A stretch of 57,807 bases of DNA, taken from positions 1 to 57,807 of the forward strand of contig NZ_JAPDKN010000017.1 of assembly GCF_026163565.1 (NCBI RefSeq). The letters are read 5' to 3'. The translations under genes were made by a program, and so were the position numbers. Positions 8,088-16,352 of this stretch are shown in pieces. Below the pieces are notes generated by a model. It ran no database searches. It had not been told where the DNA came from and was given only the letters and a program-made list of their open reading frames with translations. Numbering within the stretch: position 1 is the stretch's first letter; each line of letters starts with the position of its first letter. This stretch comes from Chryseobacterium sp. YIM B08800 (GTDB lineage Bacteria > Bacteroidota > Bacteroidia > Flavobacteriales > Weeksellaceae).

Positions 8088-8984
8088 TTGAAAAAAATAT
8101 TCTTATTACTCTCATTTTTTATCTGTGTAAATTCTTTTTCACAGCTTCTTTCTTCTAAACTGGAGAAAACAACGCTTGCTTTGGGAGAAGTTAATCATTT
8201 GGTGATAAAAATAGACAATCTTAAAAGTCGTGCGGTGATCACGGCTCCAAAAGATGAATTATTGCCTTTTCATTTTGAAGAAATTTCAGACAGTATCAGT
8301 ATCAACGCCAATACGTATGAAAGAAAAATAGAATTTGCTGTTTATGAAGAAGGAGTTTTTAAAATTCCGGAGCTCGAATTTAAAGTGGGAGATAAGCTTT
8401 TAAAAACAATTCCTTACGAAATTGAGGTCATTAATACTGCGATGAAAGAAGATCAGATTAATGATATTATGAGTAATAAGGAAGTTGATTTGGAGATAAC
8501 CGATTACTGGCAACTTTATAAATGGTATGTTTTAGCAGCTATCGTTTTTATCTGTTTAATATTTGCGATTGTAATGTTTGTGAAATACGGAAGAAGAAGT
8601 AAAGATTCACCTGTTGTAGCGACAAATCAGACTTTAAAAGAACTTGATTCATTAAAGAAGAAAAAATACATCGAAGACGGAGATTACCGTTCATTTTATG
8701 TGGAATTAATCGATATTTCCAGAAAATTCATCACCAAACAATACCGAATTCCTGCAGATATTTTGCTGACGGATGATTTAATTGTTTTAATGAAAGAAAA
8801 TAATACGATTTCGCAGGAGAATGAAAAAATTGTGGAAGATGTTTTCTTAAGAGGAGATTTGGTGAAATTTGCCAAAACATTTCCTGATAAACAGTTGATG
8901 GAAAAAGATTTTACTGAAATAAGAGACTTTGTGCAGCGCTCTTCCAAGGATTTAGAATTTGAAAACCTGAGAAAAGATGTTTGA
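8088..8984 (+). CDS. BatD-like single-pass membrane protein of the Bat operon
   Basis: This 298-residue protein has an N-terminal signal peptide (MKKIFLLLSFFICVNSFSQ), a beta-rich periplasmic domain to about residue 140, one membrane helix (about 147-168) and a charged cytosolic tail of about 130 residues. The layout is a shorter version of BatD, and equivalents occupy the same position in other Flavobacteriia Bat operons. No ATG fits the signal peptide, so the start is the TTG at 8088. The gene overlaps the BatA start by 8 bases, implying translational coupling. The function is unproven; a membrane partner of the MoxR/VWA complex is likely. Confidence 0.8.
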   Translation: MKKIFLLLSFFICVNSFSQLLSSKLEKTTLALGEVNHLVIKIDNLKSRAVITAPKDELLPFHFEEISDSISINANTYERKIEFAVYEEGVFKIPELEFKVGDKLLKTIPYEIEVINTAMKEDQINDIMSNKEVDLEITDYWQLYKWYVLAAIVFICLIFAIVMFVKYGRRSKDSPVVATNQTLKELDSLKKKKYIEDGDYRSFYVELIDISRKFITKQYRIPADILLTDDLIVLMKENNTISQENEKIVEDVFLRGDLVKFAKTFPDKQLMEKDFTEIRDFVQRSSKDLEFENLRKDV

Positions 8985-9969
8985 TTTTGAATTTTACAGT
9001 CCGTGGTTTTTTCTTTTGTTTTTGGTGTTTATCCCGCTTTTATTTAGAGATTTAAGTCAGAAAAAAAGAAAAGGAATAAAAGTTCCCACTATCAAAAATA
9101 TGAATAGCAGTAATGGTATTCTGCCTGTGCTTTTCTTATTGAAAATCTCAAAATATATTATTCTTTCTGCTTTGATTATTGCCATGGCAAGACCGAGAAC
9201 TTTTTCGGTGTCTCAAGACAGAGATGAAACGAAAGGCATTGATATTATGTTGGCTGTAGATGTTTCGCTGAGTATGTTGTCTAAAGATTTTGAGCCGGAT
9301 CGCTATGATGTATTGAAGAATATTGCAGTAGATTTTATCAACAAACGACCAAATGACCGATTTGGTTTGGTGAAATATAAGATGGAAGCTTTTCTGAAAG
9401 TACCTTTAACGTTTGATCATGATGCCGTAAAGGAAGAAATTGTGAATATGAATCAGCGTGAAATGGCAGACGGAACTTCTGTAGGAGACGGTTTGGCGGT
9501 TGCCGTGAATCACCTGATGAAAAGTAAAGCGAAAAGTAAAGTGATTATTTTGATGACCGACGGTGTAAACAGCCCCGTGAAAAATCTTTTTTCTCCAGAG
9601 CTTGCCGCGACTCTTGCCAAAGACAATCATATTAAAGTATATTGCATAGGAATAGGAACTAATGGCTATGCCTTAATGCCTGTTACTTATGATGAATTTG
9701 GATATATTTATGATGAAAGAGAAGTTTCTATTGATGAAAATATGTTGAGAGAAATTGCTGCAACTACCGATGGTAAATATTACAGAGCAGATTCTGAAAA
9801 CAGATTGCAGGAAATTTATTCTGAAATTAATAAACTTGAAAAAACCGACATCAATATTTCTAAATTGTATAATTATGAAGAGTATTTTAAAATTTTTCTT
9901 TGGATCGCTTTAGGAATGCTGGTTTTTGATGCTGTTTTACGTTGGATACTATATAAATTTTTAAGCTGA
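8977..9969 (+). CDS. batA: VWA domain protein BatA
   Basis: This 330-residue protein has two N-terminal membrane helices (about residues 8-24 and 55-71), a VWA domain with a complete MIDAS DVSLS (residues 95-99) and a later TDGVN motif, and a C-terminal helix (about 306-325). The topology puts the VWA domain in the periplasm. BatA proteins belong to the Bacteroides aerotolerance system and are thought to form complexes with BatB and the MoxR ATPase. The start overlaps the upstream gene, and the stop overlaps the BatB start as TGATG. Confidence 0.9.
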   Translation: MFDFEFYSPWFFLLFLVFIPLLFRDLSQKKRKGIKVPTIKNMNSSNGILPVLFLLKISKYIILSALIIAMARPRTFSVSQDRDETKGIDIMLAVDVSLSMLSKDFEPDRYDVLKNIAVDFINKRPNDRFGLVKYKMEAFLKVPLTFDHDAVKEEIVNMNQREMADGTSVGDGLAVAVNHLMKSKAKSKVIILMTDGVNSPVKNLFSPELAATLAKDNHIKVYCIGIGTNGYALMPVTYDEFGYIYDEREVSIDENMLREIAATTDGKYYRADSENRLQEIYSEINKLEKTDINISKLYNYEEYFKIFLWIALGMLVFDAVLRWILYKFLS

Positions 9970-10976
9970 TGGATTGGTATTTAGGAAATTACTGGTATCT
10001 TTTGTTATTGCTGCTTCTGCCGCTTTTATCATTTTTTCTGATGAGCTATCTTCGTTGGAAAAAAAGGAAAAGAGCATTATTTGCAGAGACAAAATTCCAT
10101 GAAAGTTTATTTGAAAAGAATTCAGGATTTATAAAATTATTTCCTGCACTTTATTTTCTGGCAACACTTTTCCTGATATTCTCAATTATCGACCTTTTAA
10201 GTGGAGCAGAAAAGATACAGACCAAGCAAAAGATGAATAACGTAATGTTTGTATTGGATGTCTCTAATTCTATGAATGCCGAAGATATTAATCCAGATCG
10301 ACTTACTCAGGCTAAGAATCTTATCATCAATACAATGCATGAACTGAAAAACGATAAAATAGGAATTGTGATTTTTGCAGGTGAAGCGGTTTCTATCATG
10401 CCATTAACAACAGATTACAGTTCAGTAGAAAATTATATTACAGATTTAAGTACAGATAATATTACCATTCAAGGGACAGATTTTCTTTCAGCAATGGAAA
10501 CTACAGCGACCAAATTTAAAAATATCAACAAAGGTGCAAGAAAAGTAGTTTTGATAAGCGATGGTGAAGATAATGAGGGGAACGACAACGCTGCAATACG
10601 ATTAGCAAATAAAGAAGGAATAGCGATTACTTCTGTTGGGGTAGGAACTGATGAAGGCGCACCCGTACCGATTTATAAATATGGCCAGCTTATAGGCTAT
10701 AAATTTGATCAGAATGGCGAAACTGTGATTTCTAAAAGACAAACCGGAGCTCTTAGAAAAATGGCAGAATCTACAGGCGGAACTTACATTGATGGAAACA
10801 ACATGAATGATGCTCCTAAAAGAATTGCTGACGAAATCAACAGAACGGTGTCAGATACTGTTACAACGGTTAATTCTCAAAATGCTAATCATTATTATCA
10901 GTACTTTTTAGGTGTTTCTATATTCTTCTTTTTATTGATTTTCTTATTTAATCCTAAAAGAGATTTTAATATTTAA
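9969..10976 (+). CDS. batB: VWA domain protein BatB
   Basis: This 335-residue paralogue of BatA has the same layout: two N-terminal helices, a VWA domain with MIDAS DVSNS (residues 97-101) and SDGEDNEGN, and a C-terminal membrane helix near residues 313-329. The start codon shares one base with the BatA stop, so the two are translationally coupled and probably made in similar amounts. It is expected to form a membrane complex with BatA. Confidence 0.9.
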   Translation: MDWYLGNYWYLLLLLLLPLLSFFLMSYLRWKKRKRALFAETKFHESLFEKNSGFIKLFPALYFLATLFLIFSIIDLLSGAEKIQTKQKMNNVMFVLDVSNSMNAEDINPDRLTQAKNLIINTMHELKNDKIGIVIFAGEAVSIMPLTTDYSSVENYITDLSTDNITIQGTDFLSAMETTATKFKNINKGARKVVLISDGEDNEGNDNAAIRLANKEGIAITSVGVGTDEGAPVPIYKYGQLIGYKFDQNGETVISKRQTGALRKMAESTGGTYIDGNNMNDAPKRIADEINRTVSDTVTTVNSQNANHYYQYFLGVSIFFFLLIFLFNPKRDFNI

Positions 10977-11052
10977 AAAGAAATCTATTTTTAATTGAAT
11001 ACTTTAACCCAATTTTAACAAATAAGACGCTGTTTCTTAACATATAAAGGGA

Positions 11053-11060
11053 TAATTTTG
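11053..11060 (+). promoter_or_regulatory. -7 box before batC, leaderless-like
   Basis: TAATTTTG fits TAnnTTTG and ends 6 bases before the batC ATG at 11067. If used, it would produce a nearly leaderless batC-batD transcript from an internal promoter. The -33 element is not clear. Confidence 0.4.
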
Positions 11061-11066
11061 CAAGGG

Positions 11067-11801
11067 ATGAATACTAAAATTGTATTTTTAGCGTTACTAT
11101 TTGCTTTTTCGTTCTCAGGTGCATTATTTGGGCAGGAAAGTTATAAGACTTTAGTCTTTGAAGGCAATCAAAAATTTAATGCTAATGACTATGATGGCGC
11201 TTCTTCAAAGTACATGGAAGCTATAAAATCAAATTCAGGTGATTTTACGGCACATTACAATCTAGGAAACGCTTTGTATAAAAGAAAAATGTATCAGGAT
11301 GCGAAAGAAGAGTATGCAAAAGCAGAAAAACTTTCTCAGACTTTACCGGATAAAGCGGCAACGCTTCATAATTTGGGAAATACAATGATGCAGATGAATC
11401 AGCCGGATAAAGCCGCTGATTATTACAAACAATCTCTAAAACAGGATCCTTATAATGAGGCGACAAGAAAAAACTATGAGATTGCTAAGCTGAAGCAGAA
11501 GGAAAAAGAAAGGAACAACAGCAAGAAAGACCAAGGCTCCGGTAAAAACGGAGGCGGACAAGATAAAAACAAAGGAGAGAAAGGAGATTCTAAAAATCAA
11601 AAACAGGAGCAGGGCAACGGTCCTCAACAAAATAAAGGAGAGGATGATAAACCCAAAGGGAAAGGCGGCGAAGGCAAACTTCCCAAAGAAATAGAAAAAG
11701 CGATCCTGGACAGTATCAATGGCAGAGAAAGAAAAACTGCCAAAAGAATTTTAGACGAAAAATCTTATTCAAAGCCGCAAAGCAACGAGAAAGATTGGTG
11801 A
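11067..11801 (+). CDS. batC: Tetratricopeptide repeat protein BatC
   Basis: This protein of about 244 residues has a signal peptide (MNTKIVFLALLFAFSFSGALFGQ) and about three TPR units between residues 25 and 135 (for example AHYNLGNALYKRKMYQDA). A long Lys/Gly/Gln/Asn-rich low-complexity tail follows, with a conserved-looking C-terminal segment after PKEIEKAILDSI. The layout is typical of BatC. It is periplasmic or membrane-associated and probably binds the BatA/BatB VWA proteins. I chose the ATG at 11067 over the TTG nine bases upstream because it gives a clean signal peptide. The stop overlaps the BatD start as TGATG. Confidence 0.87.
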   Translation: MNTKIVFLALLFAFSFSGALFGQESYKTLVFEGNQKFNANDYDGASSKYMEAIKSNSGDFTAHYNLGNALYKRKMYQDAKEEYAKAEKLSQTLPDKAATLHNLGNTMMQMNQPDKAADYYKQSLKQDPYNEATRKNYEIAKLKQKEKERNNSKKDQGSGKNGGGQDKNKGEKGDSKNQKQEQGNGPQQNKGEDDKPKGKGGEGKLPKEIEKAILDSINGRERKTAKRILDEKSYSKPQSNEKDW

Positions 11802-13534
11802 TGAAACAAAAATTTATTTACGCAATATTTACCCTTATATCTGTAATTTCTTACGGACAGGTACAACTGTCGATGAGATCTGATAAAACGGATTACAACG
11901 GTAGAGAAATCGTAAATCTTACCATTGTTTTAGAATTAAACGGAAACAATCTGGAGCAGAAAAGTAAAATCATGCTTCCGGATTTGTCTAAGTTTAATAT
12001 GATCGGTAGCGGATCATTCAATCAAATCGTTAATGACGCCGACACCAATACGGCAATGGATCAATACATTACCCGAATCGCTCTTGAACCTAAACAGAAA
12101 GGGAAAATAAGAATTGGTTCAGTTCTGGTAAATGTTAACAACAAAATTTATAAAACCGAACCTTTTGATATTTTCATAAAAGACATTGATAAAAAACCAA
12201 TAGCAAATATTGCTAACGACGTTTATCTGAATATGGAAATTGAAGACCGTGAAGTGTATCAGGATCAGCCTACAGTTGCCGTTTTGCGCGTTTATTCAAG
12301 AAATATAGATAATCTTAGAAGAGTAAAAAACGTACGACTTCCGCAGCAGGAAAATATCAATGTACATCCAATCAGTTTAAAAAGATCAGAGATTGATCCT
12401 TCCGGTTACGCCAATATGGCATCGCAGGTTTTGGCTGTTTTCATGGTGTTTCCCAACGAATCTGGTTATGTAGAAGTTCCTTCGGTTTCTGCTTTGGTAA
12501 ACACTTTTTCAACTAAAAATAAAATTGCTTCCAATAAAGTAAGGCTTAATGTAAAAAAACTTCCTGAAGGTTCACCGGAATCTTTTAAGAATGCAGTAGG
12601 TAATTTTAAAGTAGATATTTATTGTTCACCAAAAGAAAAAATTGAAGCCAAAAAACCTGTAAATGTTACCGTAAAAGTATCTGGTGAAGGTAATCTTGCA
12701 GATATGAGTCTTCCTAAAATTGAAGAATCCCCAGATTATGAAGTGTTTGCTCCAAAAATTACTTCTCACGTAAACACTGGTCTTACAGGAATGAAAGGGG
12801 AAATTTTAGCTAAATATATTTTAATTCCTAAAAAAGCAGGTGAATTGGTTGTTAAAACAGAAGCTTTTGCTTTTTTCAATCCTGCGGAAAAAGAATATGT
12901 AAATCTTGGACAGGAAAAATTAGGCTTAACCGCTTTTTCACATGATCAGGTTTTAGAAGCAAGATCAACAGTGGAAAAGGTAAATGACTATACGAATACA
13001 TTGCTTGAAACGGTTGATAGCCCGGTTTTGAAAACCACTTCATTTAAAGTAAAAGAAAAAAGTAAATTCAACTGGAATGTACTTTTTGTGAATATAGGTA
13101 TTTTGATTGGCTTGTTTATCGTTTATATGCTTTTTAAATATTGGCAAAAAAAACAAAGTAAAATTAAAGAAAAACCAAGCCCAAAACCTTTAGGATCTGT
13201 TGCAGAAACAGAAAAAGAGATAAGAGAAAGCTTAAAAACCGACATCAACGATTATTTTGCTTACCTCGAAAACCTGAAAGCTTCCGGAGATTATCCTAAG
13301 TTTTTTGAAACCTTTGAAGAAATGGATGCAGAAGTAAGAAGCCAGTATTTCCAAAGCTCTAAAGAAGATTTTAAAGTGTTTCTTGAAAGACAAAACGGCA
13401 GATCTGTTGCAGAAAACTATCAGGAATTATTGCAAAAAGTTCAGATAGAGAAGTATTCTCCAATCACCTCAGAAGATTCTTTAAACGACTTGTTAAAAGA
13501 TATTGTTAAATTATATTCCGTTATTAGTAAATAA
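11801..13534 (+). CDS. batD: BatD family protein
   Basis: This protein of about 577 residues has a signal peptide (MKQKFIYAIFTLISVISYGQ), several beta-sandwich periplasmic domains typical of BatD, one membrane helix (about residues 425-446) and a cytosolic tail of about 130 residues with a coiled appearance. The ATG at 11801 overlaps the batC stop by one base; the upstream in-frame TTG is less likely. It closes the Bat operon here. BatE, a TPR/SH3 protein found after BatD in some Bacteroidetes, is absent and an unrelated marC follows. Confidence 0.9.
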   Translation: MKQKFIYAIFTLISVISYGQVQLSMRSDKTDYNGREIVNLTIVLELNGNNLEQKSKIMLPDLSKFNMIGSGSFNQIVNDADTNTAMDQYITRIALEPKQKGKIRIGSVLVNVNNKIYKTEPFDIFIKDIDKKPIANIANDVYLNMEIEDREVYQDQPTVAVLRVYSRNIDNLRRVKNVRLPQQENINVHPISLKRSEIDPSGYANMASQVLAVFMVFPNESGYVEVPSVSALVNTFSTKNKIASNKVRLNVKKLPEGSPESFKNAVGNFKVDIYCSPKEKIEAKKPVNVTVKVSGEGNLADMSLPKIEESPDYEVFAPKITSHVNTGLTGMKGEILAKYILIPKKAGELVVKTEAFAFFNPAEKEYVNLGQEKLGLTAFSHDQVLEARSTVEKVNDYTNTLLETVDSPVLKTTSFKVKEKSKFNWNVLFVNIGILIGLFIVYMLFKYWQKKQSKIKEKPSPKPLGSVAETEKEIRESLKTDINDYFAYLENLKASGDYPKFFETFEEMDAEVRSQYFQSSKEDFKVFLERQNGRSVAENYQELLQKVQIEKYSPITSEDSLNDLLKDIVKLYSVISK

Positions 13535-13548
13535 TCATTTTTTATTTA

Positions 13549-13556
13549 TATTTTTG
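13549..13556 (+). promoter_or_regulatory. -7 promoter box for marC
   Basis: TATTTTTG matches TAnnTTTG and ends 21 bases before the marC ATG, giving a leader of about 18 bases. It shows that marC has its own promoter and is not simply the tail of the Bat operon. No good -33 TTG was found. Confidence 0.5.
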
Positions 13557-13577
13557 CGAAATTAATAATCGTAAGAA

Positions 13578-14180
13578 ATGGAGGTTTTCAACAGTTTTTC
13601 TTTTAAAGAAGTAATTACCTGTTTTATGGTACTTTTTGCGGTCATCGACATCATCGGCTCAGTGCCGATTGTGGTAAGCTTACAGCAGAAATTCGGGCAA
13701 ATTGAAGCCGGAAAAGCATCAATTACTGCCGGATTGATAATGATTGTCTTTCTTTTTGTAGGAAACAAAATCCTAAAATTTATCGGAGTAGATGTCAATT
13801 CATTTGCTATTGCAGGTGCTTTTGTTATTTTCGTGATTGCGCTTGAAATGATTTTAGGCATTGAAATCAACAAAACAACCGAAGCAAAATCTGCCTCCAT
13901 TGTTCCGATTGCGTTTCCTTTGGTCGCAGGAGCAGGAACTTTAACGACTACTTTGTCTTTAAGAGCAGAGTTTCATGATATTAACATTATTTGTGGAATC
14001 ATTCTCAATACAATTTTCGTATATTTGGTGCTGAAATCTGCGAAGTGGATTGAAAGGAAAATGGGAGAGGCGTCTTTGGCAATTCTTCAGAAAGTTTTCG
14101 GAATTATTCTACTGGCAATTTCAATTAAATTATTTACCGCAAATTTTGCGCAGCTGGTGCAGAATTATATAAATTTTTAG
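13578..14180 (+). CDS. MarC family integral membrane protein
   Basis: This 200-residue protein has six predicted membrane helices and the MarC/UPF0056 features: VIDIIGSVPIVVSLQQKF near residue 22, the GAFVIFVIALEMILGI helix, and PIAFPLVAGAGTLTTTLSL near 108. The molecular function of the family is uncertain; the original link to multiple antibiotic resistance in E. coli was not upheld. Length and start are typical. Confidence 0.9.
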   Translation: MEVFNSFSFKEVITCFMVLFAVIDIIGSVPIVVSLQQKFGQIEAGKASITAGLIMIVFLFVGNKILKFIGVDVNSFAIAGAFVIFVIALEMILGIEINKTTEAKSASIVPIAFPLVAGAGTLTTTLSLRAEFHDINIICGIILNTIFVYLVLKSAKWIERKMGEASLAILQKVFGIILLAISIKLFTANFAQLVQNYINF

Positions 14181-14183
14181 ATC

Positions 14184-14378
14184 ATGCAGAAGTTTTATAA
14201 AGTATTTTTAATCGTATTTGTCGTAATCATCGCTATCAATACGTATGCAATCGACTGGAATTCAGATATTACATCTGAAGATAATGTTAAATTTTTAATT
14301 TCAATCGCTTGTGGATTGTTGGGTGTTGGTTTACTTTTCATCCTGAATACTTGGAGTAAAATAGGCGCAAAGAAGTAA
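14184..14378 (+). CDS. Small two-helix membrane protein
   Basis: This 64-residue protein has two hydrophobic helices (about residues 6-22 and 37-56) joined by a short acidic loop containing DWNSDITSEDN. It starts 3 bases after the marC stop and is followed by a strong terminator, so it is probably the second gene of a marC transcript. I do not recognise a family. Confidence 0.7.
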   Translation: MQKFYKVFLIVFVVIIAINTYAIDWNSDITSEDNVKFLISIACGLLGVGLLFILNTWSKIGAKK

Positions 14379-14397
14379 TTCTTTGTAAATAAAATAT

Positions 14398-14428
14398 AAA
14401 ACCTCTTTCGTTTTGAAAGAGGTTTTTT
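14398..14428. terminator. Bidirectional intrinsic terminator
   Basis: AAACCTCTTTC and GAAAGAGGTTT form an 11-bp stem around a GTTTT-type loop, followed by a T-run. It lies between converging genes, the marC unit on the plus strand and isochorismate synthase on the minus strand. The A-run on the left lets it serve both. Confidence 0.85.
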
Positions 14429-14449
14429 GTTGGCTTAAATATTTTATTT

Positions 14450-15430
14450 TTATGAATGTATTATAACTAAATTTTTCAAAACAGCTTCAGACTTAAGCTC
14501 AGTCTCATTCCATTCTTTTTCGGGGTTGCTTTGAGCGGTAATTCCGCCTCCAACAAAGAGATGAACCGAGTTTTTATATAATCTTGCGCAACGTAGATTA
14601 ACGAAATACTGAATGTAATCTTCTGTCTCAATTTTGATATATCCAGCGTACAATTCTCGTGGGAATTTTTCAACTTTTTCTATAACTTCTCTGCAAAAAT
14701 CTTTAGGAATTCCACAAACTGCAGGAGTGGGATGAAGTTCCTGAATAATAGAATCTAAATCTTCAGGATTTATTTTTATCTTAAAATCGGTTTTTAGATG
14801 CTTAATATTTCCTGAAATATGATCGTAGGTTTCCGACTCTTCGACTTCGCTCAGAGTGGCAAATTTTTGTAAAATATTTCTGATATAAGACGAAACAGGT
14901 TTCTGTTCTTCAATCTCTTTTTCAGTCCATTCTTCAGAAACGGGAATTGTCCCGGCAATGCTCATCGTTTCAAACTTGTGAGTTGATTTGTTGAATTTTC
15001 CTAAAACTTCGGAAAAAGCTCCAATCCATGATGTTTCGCCATCGAAGAATAAATATTTAAATGCGTTAGGATAATTTTTGCACAGGTTGTTGAAACTTTC
15101 TTTTAAATCTATTTCATTAAAATCTTTGAAGATTTTTCTTCTGGAAAGTACCAGTTTCGGAAGATTATTTTCTTTGATAATTTCAATGACTTCTTCGAGT
15201 TTTTGCAAATATTCTTCTTGAGTTTCTGCAATAAACTGAGTTTCATCTTCCGGTAAAATTTTCGAACTGATCTTTATATTTTCAAATTCCGAAAGTTTTT
15301 TTTCAATAACTTTTCCGGCAATATCAATTTTTTCAATATTATTAAAAGAATGAAAGTTGATTGAATTTATAGTAGAATTTTCGTCTGTAGAATAGAGTTT
15401 CTCGTCAAAAGGAAATTTGAAATAGATCAT
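14450..15430 (-). CDS. Isochorismate synthase / chorismate-binding enzyme
   Basis: This 326-residue chorismate-utilising enzyme shows the conserved C-terminal motifs ELHPTPAVCGIP (about residue 236) and RELYAGYIKIE (about 264), and MSIAGTIPVS near 152. It most likely converts chorismate to isochorismate for menaquinone synthesis, the only respiratory quinone of most Flavobacteria. At about 330 residues it has the short form seen in this group. Around residues 190-197 it carries ATLSEVE, encoded by a copy of a dispersed DNA repeat and probably a neutral insertion in a loop. In many Flavobacteria a PaaI-type thioesterase adjoins this gene. Here that gene lies 4.2 kb away at 19687, beyond the sigma-factor cluster. 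Confidence 0.85.
   Translation of the reverse strand: MIYFKFPFDEKLYSTDENSTINSINFHSFNNIEKIDIAGKVIEKKLSEFENIKISSKILPEDETQFIAETQEEYLQKLEEVIEIIKENNLPKLVLSRRKIFKDFNEIDLKESFNNLCKNYPNAFKYLFFDGETSWIGAFSEVLGKFNKSTHKFETMSIAGTIPVSEEWTEKEIEEQKPVSSYIRNILQKFATLSEVEESETYDHISGNIKHLKTDFKIKINPEDLDSIIQELHPTPAVCGIPKDFCREVIEKVEKFPRELYAGYIKIETEDYIQYFVNLRCARLYKNSVHLFVGGGITAQSNPEKEWNETELKSEAVLKNLVIIHS
14837..14860. repeat. Dispersed repeat inserted in frame within isochorismate synthase
   Basis: CTCTTCGACTTCGCTCAGAG resembles the intergenic element at the left window edge and near 49950. Here it lies inside a coding region and is translated as ATLSEVEE. Length and frame are compatible with a functional protein. Confidence 0.55.
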
Positions 15431-15454
15431 AATTTTGAATCTTTCAGAAAACCA

Positions 15455-16339
15455 TTATTTAGAAATAAAATAAGAAATTCCTAAACTGATTTTTCTTTCA
15501 GCAAAGGTATTATTAGTCTTAAAAATGTCAAAATCAAATGATGAGTTTTTTAAAGAAAGATTCTTTATTTTATAATGTTGATATTCCACATCAATCAAAA
15601 ATCGACTGAATATTCGATATTGTAAACCTAAAGAAAACCCAAAATTGATTTGATTGCTTTTAAAGTCATCCAATTTATTCAGAACATTATTTTCCGGTAC
15701 CAAAAACTGCATTTTGTAATTGTTTTTATTGACTAAAAATCCAACAAAAGGTCGCAGGTTTTTCCATTCGTAGATTGATTTTAACTGCAAAACATATTCA
15801 AAATGTTTATTGTTAAATCTTTGGAAGAGTAGAGGTTGATCATCTGCAGAAAAATAATAACCGTCGAGATAAGTTTCTTCTTTATTGGTATCGAGATCAA
15901 ATGTAGAATTCCAATGATGAAGATTTGCGGAAAGCATTAATGAAAAATTAGGATCGATAATACTTTTAGAAACCCAAATTCCAAAATTTTGTCCAAATTG
16001 TTGATTTTTTTCTGACAGCATTTCTGCCCAGCTTGCTTTTTTGAAATCAACTCCTGCCTGAATTCCGTATTGAAAGCTTTTCGTTCTAAGTTTTTTTATT
16101 TGTTCTTCAAGTTGTAGTTTATCGAAATTTCTATTGATTTCTTTAATTTCTTCTTCCTCGATTTCCAAAGAAGAAAACATAAGATTTGCAGGTTTTAATT
16201 TTACTGCTTTTTCAAGATAAATAGTGTCGTACACAATCACTTTTTCATAAACATAAATGGTGTCTGTTTTTTTGCGTTGAGCAAAAGCGAAAGTGATGAA
16301 TATAACAGAAAAAAGTAAAATTATTTTTCTTAAAAGCAT
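15455..16339 (-). CDS. Putative outer-membrane beta-barrel protein
   Basis: This 294-residue protein has a signal peptide (to FAFAQ), then a short segment with DTIYVYEKVIVYDTIYLEK (residues about 25-43). A charged stretch of about 40 residues follows, then alternating aromatic strands ending in aromatic-X-Ser-Lys (GISYFISK), as in outer-membrane barrels. The gene starts 13 bases after the sigma-factor gene and is surely co-transcribed. The DTIY..VIV..DTIY segment resembles the C-terminal end of that sigma factor (VIVVKKIIQRDTVFIE), suggesting that the two products share an envelope partner. The function is unknown; it may be the regulated or sensing barrel. Confidence 0.65.
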   Translation of the reverse strand: MLLRKIILLFSVIFITFAFAQRKKTDTIYVYEKVIVYDTIYLEKAVKLKPANLMFSSLEIEEEEIKEINRNFDKLQLEEQIKKLRTKSFQYGIQAGVDFKKASWAEMLSEKNQQFGQNFGIWVSKSIIDPNFSLMLSANLHHWNSTFDLDTNKEETYLDGYYFSADDQPLLFQRFNNKHFEYVLQLKSIYEWKNLRPFVGFLVNKNNYKMQFLVPENNVLNKLDDFKSNQINFGFSLGLQYRIFSRFLIDVEYQHYKIKNLSLKNSSFDFDIFKTNNTFAERKISLGISYFISK

Positions 16340-16352
16340 TGTTGGTTTAGTT

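Noticed and set aside
13562..13900. 112-codon minus-strand frame antisense to marC
   Set aside because: Shadow of the marC frame; no start signal or domain.
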